The notes below the pieces were generated by a model. That model saw only the letters and a list, made by a program, of their open reading frames with translations, was not told where the DNA came from and did no database searches. The position numbers and the translations under genes were made by a program. Of a stretch of 64,000 bases of DNA, positions 58,241 to 64,000 are shown piece by piece. Within the stretch, counting starts at the first letter, position 1. Every line of letters starts with the position of its first letter. This DNA is from Poa pratensis. Taxonomy: Eukaryota; Streptophyta; Magnoliopsida; Poales; Poaceae. The DNA lies in contig CAMZMU010000111.1 of NCBI GenBank assembly GCA_947311845.1, positions 20,531,528 to 20,595,527 of the forward strand, written 5' to 3'.

Positions 58241-59723
58241 CGATGAAGACCTGCGACGCCACAGCAGAAAACATGATCGTGTACCGTTAGCTGTACAACA
58301 TCATGGAAGGCAACTTCGACGGGTGCGAACTGTGTCACATTGGGCGCGAAAGCAAGGAAGAAGCAGACATGCTAGCCAACCTTGGCTCCACTAAGGCACC
58401 AGTTCCACCTGGTGTATTCCTCGAGCGAATAGAACATCGCTCTATCAAGACCATGCAAACAGAAGCACCCTCGGCGCCAACCGCCGAAGTCTCAGCCAAA
58501 GACTCCACTTCACCTAGCACAGAGGATCCGCCAGTCGAAGTTCTCCTCATCGAGCCGACCTGGACACATCCCTTCCTCGCATACATGTTGCGCGGCGAGA
58601 TGCCGGAGGACGCAGCGGAAGCACGGCGAGTCACAATCATCAAGGGCGAACTGTACAAACGCAGCATATTGGGGATCCTCCAGAGGTGTATCGCACTCGA
58701 AGACGGCAAGGCCGTCCTTCGGGACATCCACGCAGGAACCTGTGGACACCATGCAAGCAGTCGAGCCCTTGTCGCCAAAGCTTTTCGAGCGGGGTTCTAC
58801 TGGCCTACCGCGCTCAAGCATGCAGAAGACATCATGAAGAGATGCATTGGCTGCCAGAAATTCACCACCAAGCCACATGCACCCGCATCCGAACTGAAGA
58901 AAATCCCGCTGGCTTGGCCCTTTGCTCAATGGGGACTCGACATGGTTGGTGCACTCAAGAAATCCTCGCGTGAGGGGCACACTCACCTCTTGGTGGCGGT
59001 CGACAAGTTTACCAAGTGGATCGAAGCGGTACCCATTACAAATTCGATTGCCATGACAGCGGTGAACTTTTTCAGGTCTATCATCTACCGCTTCGGGGTC
59101 CCTCATAGCATCATAACCGATAATGGTACAAACTTCACGGCTGAAGAGTTCCGTGACTTCTGCAAGGACCAAGGTATCAAGCTCAACTACGCGTGTGCAG
59201 CGGACTCAAGAAGCAGCTATTGGTGCCACTCAAGCGAGCGGCAGGAGCATGGATCGAAGAACTACCATATGTCCTATGGAGCCTACGCACTACTCCAAAC
59301 AGGTTGACACAGTACACGCCATTCTTCATGGTATACGGCGCATAAGCTGTCATGCCGTTTGACTTGCAGTTCGACGCACCCAGAGTCGTCGCCTACGAAG
59401 AAGACGACGCGGAGGAGGCACTCGAAGACGACGTCGACACGCTAGACGAAGCACGCGACATCGCATTCGCTCGCACAGCTGTCTACCAGCAGAACCTCTG
59501 CAACTATCACAGCCGTCGACTGTGAACCAGGTCCTTCGTCGTTGGTGACCTGGTACTTCGCCTGAAGCAGAAGAAGGTGCACAAGCTAGCCTCCCCATGG
59601 GAGGGACCCCTCATCATCACGGAAGTCATCGACGGTGGCGCATACCGAATGAATCACGCGAAGACGGGAGAGGTCTCCCACAACCCTTGGAACGTCGCGC
59701 ACCTGCGTCGTTTCTATGCTTAG
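58241..59723 (+). pseudogene. Integrase of the Tat element, catalytic glutamate region deleted
   Basis: The zinc-finger part is at about 58720-58860 (HAGTCGHH, CIGCQKF). The core has the first two catalytic aspartates (WGLDMVGAL, SIITDNGTNFT). At about 59191-59212, LNYA is followed directly, in another phase, by the sequence that normally lies well downstream (AGAWIEELPYVLWSLRTTP). The stretch with the catalytic glutamate is missing. The remaining C-terminal region runs to HLRRFYA and a stop at 59721-59723, with a further stop near 59523. Confidence 0.88.
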
Positions 59724-60257
59724 GCTACTCAGCCATCATGTAATTGCACTTAATGCCAAAAAGCAGCAGGTTTCAGACGTGCTCTTTTCCTTACCAGGTA
59801 CATAAGGGGACTGAAAGGTTTTTAATGAGGCGGCCTGCTGGCTTAATATACAGAAGTTGGAATACAAGCATGTTCCTCTATTTTTGAGTCGATTCATTCA
59901 TAACACCTTGGCCGCACCCGAACACTCGGGGGTTGCGCCTCACAGGTTCAACAAATTCATAAAATCTTGGCCACACCCGACCACTCAGGGGCTGCGCCTC
60001 ACAGGTTCAACAATTTCATAAGACCTTGGCCGCACCCGAATACTCGGGGGCTGCGCCTCCCAGGTCCAAAAAACTTCATAACCTTGGCCGTACCCCAACG
60101 CTCGGGGGCTGCGTCCAAACAACTGCAAAACTCTGTCTTCGACACAAAAATCGTAACTTCACACTCGAGGGCTGCGCCCCGCATACACATCAAAAAAATT
60201 CATATGGGCTCAAACGAGCATTCATACATACAAGTTCTTTACACTTTACAAACATAC
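59724..60257 (+). repeat. 3' untranslated part of the Tat element with CTCGGGGGCTGCGCC repeats
   Basis: Five imperfect copies of a roughly 70-bp unit built on 'ttggccgcacccgaacactc' plus 'gggggctgcgcctcacaggt' lie at about 59905-60185. Tandem purine/pyrimidine-skewed units like these are common between pol and the extra ORF of such elements. No sense ORF is present. Confidence 0.75.
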
Positions 60258-60715
60258 CTACTCCTCTACAGGTTCCTCTTTGGGATACATGGCCGCTTGA
60301 TTTACAAAGAGATATGTTTCCTTCATAACCTGCGCAATGATCTCATTCGCTGGACCAGCAGTCGCCGCATAGTGTTCTTCCATCAGCACAGGTCCGCCAT
60401 CAGGCGGTGGAGGCAGGCCTTGGGCAATCTTCTCAAAGTTCAGGTGCGGACGGTGGACTCGCACAAAGGCAAGCGCCACATTGGCTCCGCCAACAAGTTG
60501 ATCTCGCACAAACTTCTTAATGGCCTTGCCATCACGAAATCTCGTCAGCAGCGCTGCAAGACCTTGCGGTTGCTCGTTCAGCGGAAACAGAGCTCGGTGC
60601 ACCCGAGCCAGAGCAGACCTACAAGTCTCCATCAGCAGGCCAACACGCCAGGCACGGTCGTGCAGCACAGCCAGTTTTCGGCCTCTCGACCTGTCCGACC
60701 AAAAGAGTTGAGAAG
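60258..60715 (-). pseudogene. Antisense extra ORF of the Tat element, cut by a Gypsy insertion
   Basis: An open minus-strand frame runs opposite to gag-pol. It contains CRSALARVHRALFPLN, ALLTRFRDGKAIKKFVRDQL, GANVALAFVRVHRPHLNFEK and ends FVNQAAMYPKEEPVEE. Extra ORFs of this kind between pol and the 3' LTR are known in the Tat lineage; their function is unsettled. The frame appears to start at 60770, but its first 18 codons come from the inserted LTR (60716 on). The native N-terminus is lost to the other side of the insertion. No internal stop is seen in the 152 native codons. Confidence 0.8.
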
Positions 60716-62254
60716 TGATAACCCACAAGTATAGGGGATCGCAACAGTCTTCGAGGGAAGTAAAACCCAAATTTATTGATTCGACACAAGGGGAGACAAA
60801 GAATACTTATAAGCCTTAACAACTGAGTTGTCAATTCAGCTGCACCTGGAAAAGCACTAGTAACAGGGGTGATGTGAAAGCAGCAGTAATATGAGAGCAA
60901 TAGTAACAGTAACACAGCAGCAGTAACACGGAGGCAATGGCACCAGAAAATAGTTGATACTACTTCTAATGACATATAGGACCAGAGAGCAATGATGATG
61001 ACAAATGGACCGGGGTTCCCAGCTATCTACACTAGTGGTAACTCTCCAAACAAATAACAGGTGTTGGGTGAACAAATTACAGTTGGGCAATTGATAATTG
61101 TAAGGGCATGACAATGCATGCTTATGATAAGATAAGGTTTACTGTAGTATTTAATTGGGCATTACGACAAGGTACACAGACCGCTATCCAGCATGCATCT
61201 GTGCCTAAATAATCCACCTTCCGGTTAGCATCCGCACCCCTTCCAGTATTAAGTTGCAAACAACAGATTATTGCATTAAGTATTGTGCATAATGTAAACA
61301 ACACATTCATCCTTAGACAAAGCATTGCTGTTTTACCCCTAGTGGCAACAACACATCTACAACCTTAGAACTTGCTGTCACTATCCCAGGTTAAATAGAG
61401 GCTGAACCCAACTATCTAGCATAAATACTCCCTCTTGGAGATACAAGCAACTACTTGATCAGGGTAACCACAAGTACCGGAGAGCATGCAAGATCTTAAA
61501 TAAACAATAGTATGATAATATGATGAACAATCTGATCATAATGTAACAATTCATCGGATCCCAACAAACACAACACCAATTACATCATATGGATCTCAAT
61601 CATGTAAGGCAGCTCATGAGATCATTGTATTGAAGTACATGGGAGAGAGAGTACCAACTAGCTACAGCCAAGAACCCGTAGTCCATGGGGGAACTACTCA
61701 CAAACCATCATGGAGTCGAAGTGGAGGCGGTGGAGTCGATGGAGATGGCTCCGGGGGTCAATCCCCGTCCCGGCAGGGTGCCAGAACAGGAACTTCTGAC
61801 CCCCGAAACGAGGTCTCGCGATGGCGACGGCGCTGCGGAAGTCTTTCTGGAGTATTAGATATATATTTAGGGTTTTCGCGTCGGGGTGACTAAATAGGCG
61901 AAGGGGCAACGTCGGTGGGGTCCCGAGTGGGCCCCTGCTCGCGCCGCCCCCTGGCCGCGCCAGAGGTGGTTTGGAGGCCGTGGGCCTCCCCCTGGCTTGC
62001 CCTTCTGGCTCCGTGTGTCCCTCGGAAAAATAGGAGGTTTGGCTTTTGTTTCGTCGAATTCCGAGAATATTGCCCGAACAGCTTTTCTGGAACCAAAAAC
62101 AGCAGAAAACAGGAACTGGCACTGTGGCATCTTGTTAATAGGTTAGTCCCAGAAAATGTATAATAATGATATATAATGCATATAAAACATGTGACAATGA
62201 TACATAAAACAAGCATGAAACATCAGAAATTATAGATACGTTGGAGACGTATCA
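60716..62254 (-). repeat. 3' LTR of a second minus-strand Gypsy element
   Basis: On the minus strand this 1539-bp block starts TGATACGTCTCCAACG and ends TTGTGGGTTATCA. It is preceded on that strand by the purine tract CTTGGGGATGCT. It is therefore the 3' LTR, with the body of the element to the right. The likely 5-bp duplication is agaag (60711-60715); its partner is outside the window. The GC-rich core resembles the LTR at 471-2060. Confidence 0.82.
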
Positions 62255-64000
62255 AGCATCCCCAAGCTTAGTTCCTACTCGTCCTCGAGTAGGTAAACGA
62301 TAAAAAGAAAATAATTTCTGAAGTGACATGCTACCAACATAATCTTGATCCAATAATAATGTAAGGCATGTGAGCTGAGATCAAATCATTCAAAGCAAAT
62401 GTCTATAGTTGATATAAGAGATAATAAAGCAAGAGTCAAACAAGCTAAAAGTTTTCATGAATTATCGCTTTAAAGACATGAAACCGTACAAGGTTCATTA
62501 AAGATGGTTTAAGTATCCAGCGTAGAAGTTCTATCCTTCAATCCAAGCATCAAGCAAATTTTCATAACACAGAAGGATTCAGCCAAGTAAACATAAACAT
62601 GAACGTCATGAATCAACTGTTTCGAAGTCTACTCAACCGGTGAGCGCAAGCATTTGGTATTGGCACCAGGATGTTATGGCAAAGAGAACATTAATGGGGG
62701 TTTGGAAGGCCAATGGAAGAAAGTCTCACAAAGCTATAAGTGATCATTAGACAAGAGGAAGTCTTATAATCGAAGCTATGTAAGATGCAGCTATATGTGT
62801 ATGAAAGCTCTCCAATGGAACTAGTGGGGGTGCATCCAACTTGGTTGCTCATGAAGACCTAGAGCACTTTTGAGGAAGCTCATCATTGGAATATACAACC
62901 CAAGTTCTATAGTGTAAATTCCCCACATAGTTATACTAGTAGAACATGAAAACTCTCTCACATGGAGTATAGGTGCTAAAATGAGCACAAATGATGACTA
63001 TGAATACTGCAGGTGCTATAACATGAGCACAAGTGTGGATAAAGGATAGTAATGTTGCCCCCTTTTTCTTTATTCTTTTTTTCTTTTTTCCTTTTTTCTA
63101 TTTTTTTTCTTTTTCTGTTTCTCTTTTCGATGGCCACATAGCACTTTTCACTTTCAGGGGCAACATTCTAATATGACAACACACTTTTTGGTACATATAA
63201 CTCATAACGAACAAGACATGATGTATGAAACTGTATGCCTCTGCCAGTGTAGCAGGATATGCAATGATCTAGCGTAACATGGGTAAACCACACATCAGCT
63301 GTATAGAATCATGCAAAGCAATATATAAGTGATGAATGACAACAAGTCATGTAATGTAAATGGAAGTTGCATGGCAATATATCTCGGAACAGCTATGGAA
63401 ATGCTGTGGTAGGTAGGTATGGTGGTTGTTTTGAGGAAGATGTATAGGCTTATGTGTAGGAGAACAAGAGGAAGTCCTCCCACGGGGTTGGATGTACCGG
63501 CGAAGTATGCACAACTCTCAATGTGAGCAGAAGGCAATGCACAGCACCGAAGAGGCTAGCAAATTTGGATGGTGGAAGTGCCAAAAACCGTAGCTTAACA
63601 TTAGTCAAAAAGAACTCACAAGTTTATTGCAAACAACTAGCAGGTTCAACATTAAGAGCATGATTAAAATTCACTCCAAGAAGGGCCGTTCACGGCGGCA
63701 CAAGTACCCCGTTAGATCCCTCGACCTTCAGCACAACTTAGTTATTACAATGAACTTTCAGACATGGAAAGCTATCAAGTCCAACTACACCTTCAACAAT
63801 TTTAGAGTTTGTAGTACGGTACAAGCTTAAAGACAACAATCCACTAATGATTTTAACTTAATTAACCAGCAAGCTTTACCATCTAAATACCTCAAAACGT
63901 TTGCAAAGAATCAGATTATCAAAGTTCAATGATCTACAAGATTATGCAAGTTTTTCATTATACCACTACCACATGCAAAAATTTCTGGACCAACACATCA
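62255..64000 (-). mobile_element. 3' internal region of the second Gypsy element (runs off the right edge)
   Basis: Non-coding 3' part upstream of the purine tract. Just next to the LTR is the phrase 'cctactcgtcctcgagtagg', typical of this Triticeae group. A 70-nt pyrimidine tract lies at 63058-63128 (purine-rich on the element's own strand). No ORF of note is present; pol should lie right of the window. Confidence 0.75.

Larger units (their letters stand above)
52606..60715 (+). mobile_element. Tat-lineage Gypsy retrotransposon, inactivated, interrupted at its 3' end
   Basis: Order on the plus strand: 5' LTR, primer binding site, gag, protease, reverse transcriptase, RNase H, a second (archaeal-type) RNase H, integrase, then an antisense extra ORF. 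The second RNase H and the antisense ORF are characteristic of the Tat lineage. The 3' LTR is not present before 60715, where another Gypsy inserted, so it should lie to the right of the window. Damage includes stops in gag and pol, a reverse-transcriptase active-site change, and a deletion in integrase. Confidence 0.9.

Noticed and set aside
60258..60770. A complete 170-codon minus-strand gene
   Set aside because: The first 18 codons lie in an inserted LTR; the native frame is a truncated antisense ORF of the Tat element.

Overview
This window is nuclear plant DNA. Split genes with GT-AG introns are embedded in dense retrotransposon and MITE DNA. Stowaway MITEs, a 5S-bearing Cassandra TRIM, and Gypsy LTRs with the TGATACGTCTCC terminus all point to a grass, most likely tribe Triticeae (wheat, barley, Aegilops). 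The species call is inference from repeat content. I see no prokaryotic, organellar, CRISPR or tRNA signal.

Two host genes are well supported. (1) A plus-strand homologue of NRDE2, the nuclear exosome/RNA-surveillance factor, lies at 16334-24138 in 11 exons. It is complete except for an apparent 1-nt deletion in exon 2. (2) A minus-strand XRI1-like gene (X-ray induced transcript 1 family) lies at 25517-28950 in 5 exons. Intron 3 carries a 5'-truncated LINE with an 11-bp target duplication. A third, tentative 40-residue ORF with its own TATA box lies on the minus strand at 49935-50057.

Layout. 1-2960: 5' LTR and start of a minus-strand Gypsy element, next to an older LTR fragment. 3.0-9.4 kb: AT-rich DNA without a recognisable gene but with repeated blocks. 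9.5-15.2 kb: a Tourist MITE, then a tandem segmental duplication whose two copies took different insertions (a GC-rich LINE-like retroposon in copy A, a Mutator-type MITE in copy B). 15.2-29 kb: the two host genes. 29.5-37.7 kb: Mutator-type foldback elements with 9-bp target duplications, one carrying captured intron-containing gene sequence (Pack-MULE-like), plus a LINE, Stowaways and another MITE. 38.3-42.4 kb: a longer LINE of the same family as the one in XRI1, with a 14-bp target duplication and a Cassandra TRIM nested inside it. 43.1-48.1 kb: a LINE-like retroposon, a decayed PIF/Harbinger transposase and a Tourist-like DNA element. 51.0-51.4 kb: another 9-bp-TSD foldback element. 52.6-60.7 kb: a plus-strand Tat-lineage Gypsy element (LTR, gag, PR, RT, two RNase H regions, IN, and an antisense extra ORF), inactivated by stops, an RT active-site substitution and an integrase deletion. 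60.7-64 kb: the 3' LTR and internal part of another minus-strand Gypsy, inserted into the antisense ORF of the Tat element.

The genes do not form a pathway or operon. The informative signal is the insertion chronology, read from target-site duplications and from paralogous empty sites inside the window, together with how each element has been damaged.
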